Below, piece after piece: positions 8,849-17,844 of a stretch of DNA of 64,000 nucleotides (positions are counted from its first letter, which is position 1; each line of letters begins with the position of its first letter). The stretch comes from JAWKWH01 sp963669415. GTDB lineage: Bacteria; Pseudomonadota; Alphaproteobacteria; Rhizobiales; Rhizobiaceae. The DNA is taken from NCBI GenBank assembly GCA_963669415.2, contig CAXXPS010000002.1:1054001-1118000 (forward strand). The letters run 5' to 3'. Position numbers and translations under genes: made by a program. The notes beneath the pieces were generated by a model, which searched no databases, was not told the origin of the DNA, and saw only the letters and a list, made by a program, of their open reading frames with translations.

Positions 8849-9713
8849 GCCACTCCCGGTCGGCTGCTTCAATTTCTTCGGTCACAGCAGAAATGACGCT
8901 CTCATCCACCGGCATCAGCGATGTCAGCGGTTCGGTGTATTTGGGAGTGGCAACCATCAATGCCTTGGAATATTCATGTCCGGGATTGCTGTAAAACTGG
9001 GCAACATCCGCCTGCTCGACGATCTTTCCGGCAAACAGCACAGACAGGCGCTGGCAGATCTTCGATACGACACCCAGATCGTGGGTCACAAACAGCATCG
9101 CGGTTCCGTGGCGCAGCTGCAGTTCGCGGATGAGCCGGAGGATCTGCTTTTGCACCGTGACATCCAAAGCGGTCGTCGGTTCATCCGCAATGACCAACTG
9201 CGGATTGGCGGCGAAGGCCGAAGCAATCAGAACGCGCTGCCGCATTCCTCCCGATAGTTCATGCGGATAACTCGCCAGCACACGCTCTGGATCGCTGATA
9301 TGGACTTCCACGAGAAGTTCGGCCGCACGGTTTGCCGCATCGTGCTTGGTCCATCCGAGTATATCGACCAGCCGGTCGGTAATTTGCGCACCAATTCGGC
9401 GCGAAGGATTGAGCGCGGTCAGCGGATCCTGCGGAATCAGTGCCGCCTTTGTGCCAATCAGCCGCCGTCTGTCATTGGGGTTAAGGGCAAAGAGGTCCTG
9501 GCCATCGAGACGCACCTGTCCCTCAACAATTTCGACGGCCGCAGGCAAGATACCGAGAACCGCCTTGCCGATCATGCTCTTGCCAGCGCCACTTTCACCA
9601 ACCAGGCCATGGACCTCTCCAATATTCACCTGCAGCGAAACGGAGCGCAAAAGCCGGTCGTTCGAACCGCGAATAATTGCGCTCAGATTGTCAATTTCCA
9701 GAAAGCACGTCAT
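8838..9713 (-). CDS. dipeptide/oligopeptide-type ABC transporter ATP-binding protein (DppD-like)
   Basis: A 291-residue ATPase with Walker A GESGAGKS, Q-loop at LIPQDPLTALNP, signature LSGGMRQR, Walker B LVIADEPT and H-loop VTHDLG. It also has the C-terminal region typical of peptide transporters (YSKALMVATP). The ATG at 9713 overlaps the permease stop as ATGA. It works with the DppF-like partner as the heterodimeric motor of the importer. Confidence 0.9.
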   Translation of the reverse strand: MTCFLEIDNLSAIIRGSNDRLLRSVSLQVNIGEVHGLVGESGAGKSMIGKAVLGILPAAVEIVEGQVRLDGQDLFALNPNDRRRLIGTKAALIPQDPLTALNPSRRIGAQITDRLVDILGWTKHDAANRAAELLVEVHISDPERVLASYPHELSGGMRQRVLIASAFAANPQLVIADEPTTALDVTVQKQILRLIRELQLRHGTAMLFVTHDLGVVSKICQRLSVLFAGKIVEQADVAQFYSNPGHEYSKALMVATPKYTEPLTSLMPVDESVISAVTEEIEAADREWRGA

Positions 9714-10561
9714 CGCAACACCGGATCAAAACGGTCCTTCAGGCCTTCGCCGAATTGGCTGAATGCGAGCACGGTAAGGAAAAGGACAATCAGTGGGCAA
9801 ACCAGTACCCACCAGGCCTGATGGATGGAAATGCGTCCCTCGGCGATCATCCCGCCCCAGGTTGGTGCATCTGTCGATATGGACAGGTTGACGAATGAAA
9901 GGATTGCTTCAACGATAACCGCAATACCCATTTCCAACGTCAGCAATGCAACGATGGTTGGCAGCACATTCGGGCCGATTTCGCGCCACAGAATCGCCGT
10001 CCGCACATGGCCGGCAACGACCGCGCTGGAGACATAATCCATTTGTGACTGGTTCATTGTCTCCGCCCGCACCACGCGGCAAAAACGGGTCCAGTCAATG
10101 ACTATGATGGCGATGATGATCGACCAAAGGCCGGTGCCCAGGACGGCGATCAACAAAATCGCAAACAACACCGGTGGAAATGCCATCCAGATATCGACCA
10201 GCCGCGATATCACCGCATCGGCCCAACCGCGATAGTAACCGGCGATCAGGCCCAATACCGATCCGACAATTGCCGTGGAAACACCGGCAATCAGGGCCAC
10301 GCCGAGCGCGACCCGTCCGCCGTAAATAATTCGGGACAGGACATCGCGGCCAAGACTGTCAGTGCCGAGCAAATAACCGGGTTCGGCTCCGTCGACCCAG
10401 AACGGTGGCAGCCGTCCGGCAAACAGGTCCTGTGCCAGCGGATCGTGCGGGCTGACCCAGCCTGCTGCCAGGGTGAGCAGCGCTATCAACGCCAACCAGC
10501 CGCCTGAGAGCCACAACTTCAAGCCGGCTTTTCTTCTGACAGTGCCCCTGGCGTCACGCAT
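9710..10561 (-). CDS. ABC transporter permease, DppC-like
   Basis: A 283-residue inner-membrane permease. An N-terminal helix (LWLSGGWLALIALLTLAAGW) is followed by the DppC-type periplasmic loop (LGTDSLGRDVLSRIIYG) and about five further helices. The ATPase-docking loop lies near VVRAETMNQSQMDYV. It overlaps the DppB-like gene by 8 bases and the DppD-like gene by 4. The family moves peptides, but also opines, nickel and some aromatic or sugar compounds, so the cargo here is open. Confidence 0.9.
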   Translation of the reverse strand: MRDARGTVRRKAGLKLWLSGGWLALIALLTLAAGWVSPHDPLAQDLFAGRLPPFWVDGAEPGYLLGTDSLGRDVLSRIIYGGRVALGVALIAGVSTAIVGSVLGLIAGYYRGWADAVISRLVDIWMAFPPVLFAILLIAVLGTGLWSIIIAIIVIDWTRFCRVVRAETMNQSQMDYVSSAVVAGHVRTAILWREIGPNVLPTIVALLTLEMGIAVIVEAILSFVNLSISTDAPTWGGMIAEGRISIHQAWWVLVCPLIVLFLTVLAFSQFGEGLKDRFDPVLR

Positions 10562-11564
10562 TGCGTAACCTCGGATTGAGCAAAGCGTAGGTCAGATCGA
10601 CGACAAGATTGACCACCGTAAACAGCAGCGCAAAAACCAGAACAATTCCCTGGATCAGCGGCAGATCGCGGTTGATCACCGCATCGATTGCCATATTGCC
10701 CAGTCCTTCGTAGGAAAACAGCCGCTCGATGATTACCGTGCCACCGATCAGAAACGTGAATTGCACACCGATCAGTGTCAGGGTCGGCAAGACGGCATTT
10801 CTAAGCGCTTCAAACAGAATGACGTGATTTTCGCCGTAGCCTTTGGTGCGGGCAAGAACCACATAATCCAGATGCATCGTCTCTTTGAGCGACTGTTTCA
10901 GCAACTGTCCGATGATTGCAGCCAACGGAATTGCCAGCGCAAGTGCGGGCATGAACATATGTTTGAGCAGATCCCACCAAAGATCGAACCGTAGCCGCAG
11001 CAGGCTTTCAAAAACGTAGAACTGAGTGGTGAACGGTAATTCCAACGACGGCGATATGCGGCCGGATATGTGAAAGACCGGATAAAGAACTCCGAGCGTC
11101 AGAATCAACACCAGCGCCCAAAGGAAATCAGGTATCGACAATCCTGCGCCATTGGCGACATCAATGACCGCTTCAGTTCGTCCGCCACGAAACCGGGTTC
11201 CGGTCAGCGCCATCGCACCCCCGATGATGACCGCAAGCACCAGGGCGAAGATCGATAGCTCCAAGGTGGCCGGCAGGCGGCCGAGCACTAGCGGCATCAC
11301 CGGCTGACGCAGAGAAATCGATGTGCCGAAATCGCCCTTCAGAACACCGGTGAGCCAAACCACGAACTGCTCCGGTATCGATTTGTCCAGACCGTAATGG
11401 GCGGTCAGCCGGGCAATATCTTCGTCCGTCGCCCCGGGCGGCAGCATCATTGCTATGGGATTTCCAGGAACAACACGAATGACCACGAACACGATCACTG
11501 CTGCACCAAACAGTGTGATTGCCATCATGGCCAATCGCAGCAGTAATATTTGAAGCAGCCTCAT
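10554..11564 (-). CDS. ABC transporter permease, DppB-like
   Basis: A 336-residue permease of the DppB/OppB class: first helix MAITLFGAAVIVFVVIRVVPG, the family motif LGLDKSI-like (YGLDKSIPEQF), about six membrane helices, and the EAA loop (YVVLARTKGYGE). It forms the channel with the DppC-like subunit. The start at 11564 lies after a strong stem-loop that separates it from the binding-protein gene, which may lower its expression relative to that gene. Confidence 0.9.
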   Translation of the reverse strand: MRLLQILLLRLAMMAITLFGAAVIVFVVIRVVPGNPIAMMLPPGATDEDIARLTAHYGLDKSIPEQFVVWLTGVLKGDFGTSISLRQPVMPLVLGRLPATLELSIFALVLAVIIGGAMALTGTRFRGGRTEAVIDVANGAGLSIPDFLWALVLILTLGVLYPVFHISGRISPSLELPFTTQFYVFESLLRLRFDLWWDLLKHMFMPALALAIPLAAIIGQLLKQSLKETMHLDYVVLARTKGYGENHVILFEALRNAVLPTLTLIGVQFTFLIGGTVIIERLFSYEGLGNMAIDAVINRDLPLIQGIVLVFALLFTVVNLVVDLTYALLNPRLRNA

Positions 11565-11582
11565 CGTCTCCCCCGGCGTAAA

Positions 11583-11608
11583 AGAGCCGCCGCAGGAGCG
11601 GCGGCTCT
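11583..11608 (-). promoter_or_regulatory. intercistronic stem-loop between binding-protein and permease genes
   Basis: A perfect 11-bp stem (AGAGCCGCCGC and its complement) with a 4-base loop lies in the 64-bp gap between the binding-protein stop and the DppB-like start. It is followed on the minus strand by only three or four T residues. This fits a partial terminator or an mRNA-stabilising hairpin, a common way to make more binding protein than membrane subunits. Confidence 0.7.
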
Positions 11609-11628
11609 GCTCGGCAAAGTCTTGCCCG

Positions 11629-13158
11629 TTACGAGCGTTTCATCAAGTGCGGCAGCAAGGCGCCGGACGCATGTGGTGTCACCTTGACTGCGGATGAATG
11701 CAGGATCGGCTGAACATATTGAAGCAACGGGATCACCAGCGCATTTTCGGCGATATATCGATCCACATCCTTCCAGCCCTGGATGCGCTTTTCTTCGTCC
11801 GCTTCGCCCCACAAGGGCCCGATCTTGGCAACCAGATCTTCACCGTCCCAAACCGAATGCGGCGATGGGCCAAACATGGCAAAACCGGTCGACGTTGTTG
11901 GGTCGCCCACCGAGTTGCCCCAATTGTAAAAAGCGGCCGGTGCAAGCGTGTCGGCAGCCCTGAGCTCGAAGTGTTTGGCGATCTCATAGACCTCGATCTC
12001 CGCCTCAATTCCGACTTTGCGCCACAGGCCGACAATCGCCTGAATGATTTCATAATCCTTCGGCTTGAAGCCCCTGGTTGTCTGGATCTTGAATTTCACC
12101 GGATTGTCGGTTGAAAAGCCTGACGCCGCCAGAAGCTCTTTTGCTTTTTCAGGATCATAGCCAACCGTGATTGACGGATCGTAGGCAATGTAATCCGGAG
12201 TTTGGAGCGTATCGATGGCGACTCCGTAGCCGGACAGCAACCGATCGATGATCAGCTTTTTGTCAATGGCAAGCGCTGCGGCTTTTCGCACATTTGCATC
12301 CAGCATGGGCTCAACATCATTGAGGAAAATCATGCCGATATCTGAAACCGGCGCGGATGTGCCGAGAATATTCCCGCTTCCCTTCAGCCGGTCGAATTCT
12401 TCGTACGGGACTTCGATCGTCACATGTGCATTCCCGGATTCGACTTCAGCAACCCGCGAGGCCGCGTCGGTTACGAATTTGATGGTGACCGTTTCGAATT
12501 CCGGTTTGCCGCCCCAATAATTTTCATTGGCTTTCAGGCGGACGAATGCGTTGCGCTCGAACTTGTCGACCATGTAAGGGCCGGTTCCAATCGGCGCAGC
12601 CTCAAATCCTTCCGCCCCTACTTTCTCGTAGTAAGCCTTTGGAAGAACGTAGCCGGTCAGGAAGTACATCCATTTGAAGATGGTCGGTTCGAAACGGGTC
12701 ACGTCAGCAGTGACCATGTTACCGTCTGCTTTTACATTGCCCAGCGTCGACCAGATAAACTGGATCGGATTGCCGGTCTTTTCGTCACCTGCCCTGCTCA
12801 GCGACCAGGCCACGTCTTCGGCGGTGAATGGTGAGCCGTCATGCCAGGTCACACCTTCTCGCACTTTCATCGAAATCTTGGTTCTGTCGTCATTCCAGCC
12901 CCACTCGGTAATCAGGCCAGGAGCCGGTGAAAGGTCCGGCTGCTGCAGGATGAACTGGTCGAAGACCGACTGATAGATCGCCTGCAGGGTCGGGTTGACC
13001 GCAGACAGGCCGACGGTTGGATCCCAGGACGGCAGGTTGACGTTATACGCGATCACCAGTTCTTCGATTGCCTGAGCATAAGCTCTGGTGCCGACCATTC
13101 CCGCCATCGCCAGTGCAGTGGTGCCCTTCAAAATGGTGCGTCTGGAAAGTTCTTTCAT
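11629..13158 (-). CDS. ABC transporter substrate-binding protein, family 5 (DppA/OppA type)
   Basis: A 509-residue extracytoplasmic solute-binding protein. The N-terminus LSRRTILKGTTALAMAG is a twin-arginine signal with cleavage near AYA, so the protein probably folds before export. The mature part has SBP_bac_5 features (LITEWGWNDDRTKISMKVRE, then VTWHDGSPFTAEDV). ATG 13158 follows a GGGAGGAAG ribosome site; an earlier in-frame start at 13194 adds a non-signal stretch. It is the first transporter gene after the FAD oxidoreductase and sets the cargo of the importer, which is not predictable here. Confidence 0.9.
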   Translation of the reverse strand: MKELSRRTILKGTTALAMAGMVGTRAYAQAIEELVIAYNVNLPSWDPTVGLSAVNPTLQAIYQSVFDQFILQQPDLSPAPGLITEWGWNDDRTKISMKVREGVTWHDGSPFTAEDVAWSLSRAGDEKTGNPIQFIWSTLGNVKADGNMVTADVTRFEPTIFKWMYFLTGYVLPKAYYEKVGAEGFEAAPIGTGPYMVDKFERNAFVRLKANENYWGGKPEFETVTIKFVTDAASRVAEVESGNAHVTIEVPYEEFDRLKGSGNILGTSAPVSDIGMIFLNDVEPMLDANVRKAAALAIDKKLIIDRLLSGYGVAIDTLQTPDYIAYDPSITVGYDPEKAKELLAASGFSTDNPVKFKIQTTRGFKPKDYEIIQAIVGLWRKVGIEAEIEVYEIAKHFELRAADTLAPAAFYNWGNSVGDPTTSTGFAMFGPSPHSVWDGEDLVAKIGPLWGEADEEKRIQGWKDVDRYIAENALVIPLLQYVQPILHSSAVKVTPHASGALLPHLMKRS

Positions 13159-13210
13159 CTCTTCCTCCCTTTTATTGGTTGTCGTCTGTTTCAATCGCGC
13201 CTAAGCGAGT

Positions 13211-14794
13211 TCATGCTCCTGCCAGCTTCTGCGCAAGAAGGTATCCGGCTCCGGCACCAGTTCCGGCGCCGGGCCAAACCGCGGCACCTGTCAGATGCAG
13301 CCCCTTCAGCGGTGTTTCACCAGAAGAGTATCCTCGCGCAGGCCGAAAAAGAAAGTGCTGGGTCAAATGGTGACTGCCGCAGATTTGGTCACCGCCAACC
13401 AAATTCGGATTATCCATCTGCAGATCAAGGGGCGAGACAATGTGGCGGGCAATGATCTGCCGGCGCAGTCCTGGCGCGTAGCCTTCGATGATGTCCAGCA
13501 CCCGTTCGGCAAACTTCTCCTTGGCATTGTCCCATTCGCGTTCCATGATCTCGCCCTTTGCATCACCGGCGATTTGCGCTGGAACCATGCGGACCTGAAC
13601 CCATAAAACATGATTTCCTTCTGGTGCGCGGGACGGGTCGATGGCTGTCGGCTGTCCGACAACGATCACCGGCTCATCGGGAAGCTGACCGGCAACTGCT
13701 TGCTGGTAGGTTCTGGCCATTTGATCCAGCGATGGAGCGAGATGCACATAGGCAAATGTCTGAAGCTCTTCCGAGGCTTTCCATTGCGGTAGCCCTGACA
13801 ACGCCAGGTGCATCATCAACGTGCCAGGAGCGTGCGAAAACCCAGCCATCGAACGATCAAATCCGGCATCACCCGTCCCGTCTTCAACCAGCTCCGCCAA
13901 ATTTCTGGGCGATATGTTTGCGATGACCGCGCGGCTCGCACCTATCTGTGTCCCGTCAGCAAGTTCAATGCCGCTCGCTTTCGCCCCGCTGTGAAGGATT
14001 TTCCGGACAGTATTGCCGCACCGAATCTGCCCGCCGTTTTCTTCCACCAGCCCGATCAAAGCTTTAGTCATCGTATCGGCGCCACCCTTGCCGATTACCA
14101 TGCCAAAGCTCTGATTTGCCATCGATTCGAGATAGGGGAAAATCGCTCCTCCCGCGATATCGGGGGCAAAATCCAGATGCATTCCCCATGCACCAAGCGT
14201 TGCGCGGACATGCTCAGATTGAAAGGTTTCATTGAGCCATGAGCGCGGAGAGGCAATCAGAAGACGCGCCAAATCTGCTGTCCATGCAAAGCCTTTCTTC
14301 CAAAGCGCCTTGGCAGCAAGCCGTCCTGTTATATGCATTTTCATGGGGCTTCCGAGCAAGGCGAATATATACTCCGCCTTTTCGGGGAACGCAGAAACCA
14401 ACGATGCCCAAGTGTCAGCGTCATCCGCCGAAAAACCGGAGATGCGCTTCAGCGTGGCATCCATATCCGTGCCGATGCCCAGCCATTGCTCATCGGGAAA
14501 TACGCTGGCAAAGCAATTTGACGCCGGCACAAACTCCAAGCCATGGGCTCCAAGCTTTTCGCCATAGGTTCTGTTGAATGCAGAACCCGCAAACAGGCTG
14601 AGGTTCATCGCCGCCCAATCATGGCGAAATCCGGGTTCAGTCAATTCCAGTGTCTTGACCGCGCCACCGGCCACCGGCGCCTGTTCAAATATTGCCGTGC
14701 GCCAGCCTTTCATTTGCAAATGCGCGGCGCAAACCAAGCTGTTGTGCCCGGAACCGATAATGGCCGCGTCAAATTCTTCCCGCAAGTCCGGCAT
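13211..14794 (-). CDS. phytoene-desaturase-like NAD(P)/FAD-dependent oxidoreductase (copy 1)
   Basis: A 527-residue flavoprotein with an N-terminal FAD motif (AAIIGSGHNSLVCAAHL, about residues 9-25) and the GGAVKT second glycine region. Its C-terminal half resembles CrtI/CrtN-like and COQ-type dehydrogenases (SGETPLKGLHLTGAAVWPGAG, a flavin-binding end). The ATG at 14794 has GGGAGAAGG upstream. It starts the operon that continues into the dipeptide-type importer and lies 108 bases from the divergent hydrolase gene. A second copy of the same family is at 15709-17274. No carotenoid genes are nearby, so it more likely oxidises a small catabolic substrate. Confidence 0.85.
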   Translation of the reverse strand: MPDLREEFDAAIIGSGHNSLVCAAHLQMKGWRTAIFEQAPVAGGAVKTLELTEPGFRHDWAAMNLSLFAGSAFNRTYGEKLGAHGLEFVPASNCFASVFPDEQWLGIGTDMDATLKRISGFSADDADTWASLVSAFPEKAEYIFALLGSPMKMHITGRLAAKALWKKGFAWTADLARLLIASPRSWLNETFQSEHVRATLGAWGMHLDFAPDIAGGAIFPYLESMANQSFGMVIGKGGADTMTKALIGLVEENGGQIRCGNTVRKILHSGAKASGIELADGTQIGASRAVIANISPRNLAELVEDGTGDAGFDRSMAGFSHAPGTLMMHLALSGLPQWKASEELQTFAYVHLAPSLDQMARTYQQAVAGQLPDEPVIVVGQPTAIDPSRAPEGNHVLWVQVRMVPAQIAGDAKGEIMEREWDNAKEKFAERVLDIIEGYAPGLRRQIIARHIVSPLDLQMDNPNLVGGDQICGSHHLTQHFLFRPARGYSSGETPLKGLHLTGAAVWPGAGTGAGAGYLLAQKLAGA

Positions 14795-14809
14795 CCTTCT
14801 CCCACAAAG

Positions 14810-14830
14810 ATAATTGCAAATGCATATTAT
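14810..14830. promoter_or_regulatory. imperfect inverted repeat in the divergent promoter, candidate MarR operator
   Basis: Left arm ATAATTGCA and right arm TGCATATTAT flank an AA centre; the arms match apart from one extra base in the right arm. The site sits in the A/T-rich core of the 108-bp gap between the two divergent operons. Length and symmetry suit a MarR-family dimer, and a MarR gene is the third gene of the plus-strand operon. The link is inferred. Confidence 0.45.
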
Positions 14831-14902
14831 ATTGTCTAGCATCAAATTTCGCTGCAAAGGTTTCTGCGCGGCACAGCCAGCAACAGCATGGGAGGATGAA
14901 CA

Positions 14903-15691
14903 ATGAATGCGGCCGATACACTGGGAAACTTGGCCCAGCTTCTGCTCTCGGGAAAGGTTGAGGTGGTGGATTTGTCGGGATCCCTCGGTCCGGATACGCC
15001 ACTGCTCAAATTGCCGCCGGAACTTGCAAAAGACACCCCGAAGATCGAAGTGCACAAGATATCCGAATATGACGATAACGGTCCGTTTTGGGCATGGAAC
15101 TGGCTGAAAATCGGTGAACACTCCGGGACCCATTTTGACGCACCGCATCATTGGATCACCGGAAAGGACTATGCAGACGGTTATACGGATTCCATTCCGC
15201 CGCAGAATTTTGTCGCACCAGTCAATGTCATCGATTGCTCGGCTCAAGTAGCCGAAAATCCGGATTTCCTGCTGGATGAGGCCGGTGTGAAAGCCTGGGA
15301 AGCAGAACACGGCGAAATTGGCGAAGGTGAATGGGTGCTGATGCGCTCGGATTGGGACAGCAGGGCAGACAGCGAAGAAGCGTATTTGAATGCAGACGAA
15401 ACGGGCCCGCATTCACCCGGCCCGACCGTGGATTGCATCAAATATATTCTGTCGAAAGGCGCCGTCGGCTGGGGAACTCAGTGCATCGGCACCGACGCGG
15501 GTCAAGCGGGGGGCATGGAACCGCCGTTCCCGGCACATAATCTGCTTCATGCGGCCAACAAATACGGTCTGGCCTCGCTTGCCAATCTTGACAAGTTGCC
15601 CGCGAAGGGAGCCGTTTTGATCGCTGCGCCGCTCAAATTGGTAAACGGCACTGGCAGCCCGATCCGAGCCATGGCTCTGATCGCGCACTAG
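14903..15691 (+). CDS. cyclase family metal-dependent hydrolase, isatin-hydrolase-like
   Basis: A 262-residue protein of the cyclase/kynurenine-formamidase superfamily. The metal-binding signature GEHSGTHFDAPHHW is near residues 71-84, and conserved later motifs are NADETGPHSPGP and GTDAG with PPFPAHN. The overall pattern (SGKVEVVDLSGSL, DTPLLKLPPEL, GPFWAWNW) resembles the isatin hydrolase branch, which opens isatin to isatinate with manganese during indole-3-acetate breakdown. It is first in the plus-strand operon, with an FAD oxidoreductase and iorAB downstream. Isatin itself is an inference; other cyclic amides or lactones are possible. Confidence 0.78.
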   Translation: MNAADTLGNLAQLLLSGKVEVVDLSGSLGPDTPLLKLPPELAKDTPKIEVHKISEYDDNGPFWAWNWLKIGEHSGTHFDAPHHWITGKDYADGYTDSIPPQNFVAPVNVIDCSAQVAENPDFLLDEAGVKAWEAEHGEIGEGEWVLMRSDWDSRADSEEAYLNADETGPHSPGPTVDCIKYILSKGAVGWGTQCIGTDAGQAGGMEPPFPAHNLLHAANKYGLASLANLDKLPAKGAVLIAAPLKLVNGTGSPIRAMALIAH

Positions 15692-15708
15692 TTTGTAAGA
15701 CCTGGCCA

Positions 15709-17274
15709 ATGGCCGATTTCGACCACATCATCGTCGGCAGCGGGATCAATGGTCTTGTTTGCGCCGCCTTGCTTGCCCGCAAGGGAAAACGTGTCGCTGT
15801 GCTGGAGCGCTCCGATCGTGCGGGCGGTTGCATGCGGACCGAAGAAATCACTGCGCCTGGCTTCAGCCACGATTTGATGGCGGCGACATTTGTGCTGTTT
15901 CTGACATCGCCGGCTCATGGTGAATTGGGCGCGGATCTGGCGCGCCATGGACTTGAATTCTGTCATACAGACAAGCCTACGGCGGTGCTGCGTCCTGATG
16001 GATCGGCGCTCGTTTTGTCGATGGATCGCTCTGCAAATGTGGATATGTTCAACAGGTTGTCCGCCGGGGATGGAGACCGTCATGCGGAGGATGTCGGCAT
16101 GGTCGAGGCCGATGCTCCATTCCTGTTTGCGCTGCTCGGCGGCAAACTTTGGAGCATGGCCACAACAAAGCTGCTGATGCAGCAGGCTTGGAAACGGGGC
16201 GCGCGGGGTCTCGCAGCATGGTTTGGTGAGGCGTTGACGCCCGCTCGGGCCTGGCTGGAGTCAAACTATTCATCGCCTGACGTCCAGGCCCTTTGGGCAC
16301 CGTGGGTGCTGCACACGGGCCTGACGACGGAAGCCGCCTATGGCGGCCAGATGGGCAAGGTCATCGCCTTTGCGCTGGAAGCGGCGGGGGCGCCAGTGGT
16401 GAAAGGTGGTGCGGGTCAGGCGGCAGCGGCCTTTACGGCGCTGATCGAGGAACACGGTGGCATGGTGCGTACTGGCGTGGATGTCGAGCGTATCATTGTT
16501 CGTGATGGACGTGCTGCCGGTGTTGCAACCATCGGCGACGAGGAAATCACCACCGGCAGCGTGATCTGCTCTGTTGCGCCCGGACAATTGCATGACCGAT
16601 TGCTTGGCGAGCATATGGCGCCTGACAAATCTGACCTGAGAAAATATCGCCACGGCAGAGGCAACTTCCAGCTTCATTATGCGCTGGACGGACCGGTTCG
16701 CTGGAAAGCTAAAGATCTGGAAGATGTCGCGCTGATCCATCTGGCTGACGGGATAGATTCTGTTTCCAAATCTTCCAATGAAGCAGAGCGCGGAATGCTG
16801 CCGGAGGTTCCGACCATTTGTGTCGGTCAACCACACAGGCTTGATGCGAGCAGATGTCCCGAAGGCAAGTCGATTTTGTGGATACAGATCCCTGATGCGC
16901 CGCGCGAGATCAAAGGTGATGCTGCCGGAATGATCCGGTGTTCGGGCACCTGGGACGAAAGCACCAGAGAGGCGTTTGCGGACCGCATAGAGGCGATTTT
17001 GGCTGGTCACATCACAGGCTTCAAGAAATCCGTATTGACCAGACGGGCCTATTCACCCGCCGATCTGGAATCACTGAACATCAATCTCGTCGGCGGCGAT
17101 CCTTATGGTGGCTCGTGTGCGATCGATCAGTTTTTCATCTGGCGGCCACACGTCAGTTCGGTCAATCACGCCACCGCCATCAAGGGTCTCCATCACATCG
17201 GAGCGTCAACCCATCCCGGGCCCGGGCTTGGCGGAGGTTCCGGTTACCTCGTTGCAAAGGAATTGGGCGCATGA
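15709..17274 (+). CDS. phytoene-desaturase-like NAD(P)/FAD-dependent oxidoreductase (copy 2)
   Basis: A 521-residue flavoprotein related to the one at 13211-14794. The FAD motif HIIVGSGINGLVCAALL spans about 6-22, then GGCMRT, and the C-terminal flavin region is KGLHHIGASTHPGPGLGGGS. Both copies share ordered segments such as the NLVGGD stretch near the end. It starts 17 bases after the hydrolase gene, and its TGA overlaps the MarR start as ATGA. Two such enzymes flanking a ring-opening hydrolase may act in sequence or as a complex. The reaction is unknown; carotenoid desaturation is unlikely in this context. Confidence 0.85.
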   Translation: MADFDHIIVGSGINGLVCAALLARKGKRVAVLERSDRAGGCMRTEEITAPGFSHDLMAATFVLFLTSPAHGELGADLARHGLEFCHTDKPTAVLRPDGSALVLSMDRSANVDMFNRLSAGDGDRHAEDVGMVEADAPFLFALLGGKLWSMATTKLLMQQAWKRGARGLAAWFGEALTPARAWLESNYSSPDVQALWAPWVLHTGLTTEAAYGGQMGKVIAFALEAAGAPVVKGGAGQAAAAFTALIEEHGGMVRTGVDVERIIVRDGRAAGVATIGDEEITTGSVICSVAPGQLHDRLLGEHMAPDKSDLRKYRHGRGNFQLHYALDGPVRWKAKDLEDVALIHLADGIDSVSKSSNEAERGMLPEVPTICVGQPHRLDASRCPEGKSILWIQIPDAPREIKGDAAGMIRCSGTWDESTREAFADRIEAILAGHITGFKKSVLTRRAYSPADLESLNINLVGGDPYGGSCAIDQFFIWRPHVSSVNHATAIKGLHHIGASTHPGPGLGGGSGYLVAKELGA

Positions 17275-17765
17275 ACCAGATGAGGCCAGAAACCCTTGCA
17301 GTCGAAGACACTGCCCCACCACGTTTGGGTGAGATCGGACTTGCCAATTTCGCCCCCTATCTGATGAACCGGATCATGGGTCGCTACAACGAGGATTTGC
17401 GCGAAGAACTGGCCTCAATGGGTTTGACGATCCCGAAAATGCGCTCGCTGGCGGTGCTATCTGTTATCGACGGCCTGCTGATCCGAGACCTTTCCGTTTA
17501 TGCGGTTGTTGAACAGTCGACACTGAGCCGCGCGCTCGATCAACTGCTTGCGGACGGATTGATCCGCAAGGCGCCCGATGCCGAGGACAGCCGCGCGACG
17601 CGCGTGTTCATTACCGATGCCGGAAGGGGATCCTTTGAGCGGTTGTGGCCGTCGATGGCCGGAAACTACGCCAAGATGTTTCAGGATATTCCGGATGTTG
17701 AGAGAGCTCAGTTCGTCGCCACGCTGCAAAAGATGCTGGGAAATGTGAGACGGCACAATATTTAG
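17271..17765 (+). CDS. MarR family transcriptional regulator
   Basis: A 164-residue MarR-type winged-helix protein. The recognition helix region reads VVEQSTLSRALDQLLADGLIRK, followed by the conserved wing residues DAEDSRATRVFITDAG. ATG 17271 overlaps the FAD oxidoreductase stop. MarR proteins usually repress catabolic genes and are released by an aromatic ligand. Its likely target is the divergent promoter at about 14795-14902, where a near-symmetric site is seen. Confidence 0.9.
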   Translation: MNQMRPETLAVEDTAPPRLGEIGLANFAPYLMNRIMGRYNEDLREELASMGLTIPKMRSLAVLSVIDGLLIRDLSVYAVVEQSTLSRALDQLLADGLIRKAPDAEDSRATRVFITDAGRGSFERLWPSMAGNYAKMFQDIPDVERAQFVATLQKMLGNVRRHNI

Positions 17766-17844
17766 CCGAAACGGCCGGACAGGAAGTGAAGCGAGAGATC
17801 CAGGCCGGTGTTTCGCGGAGCGAGCTAACCTACAGGGTAAATAG

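Noticed and set aside
14795..15412. N-terminal extension of the first FAD oxidoreductase to 15412
   Set aside because: It runs antisense through the divergent hydrolase gene and lacks protein-like features. ATG 14794 has a good ribosome site and an FAD motif directly after.
16270..17010. 246-codon minus-strand frame opposite the second FAD oxidoreductase
   Set aside because: Composition mirrors the real gene's third-position bias; no motif or ribosome site.
13211..17274. Carotenoid biosynthesis cluster
   Set aside because: The two CrtI-like proteins stand without crtB, crtE or cyclase-type carotenoid genes, and are set among uptake and catabolic genes.
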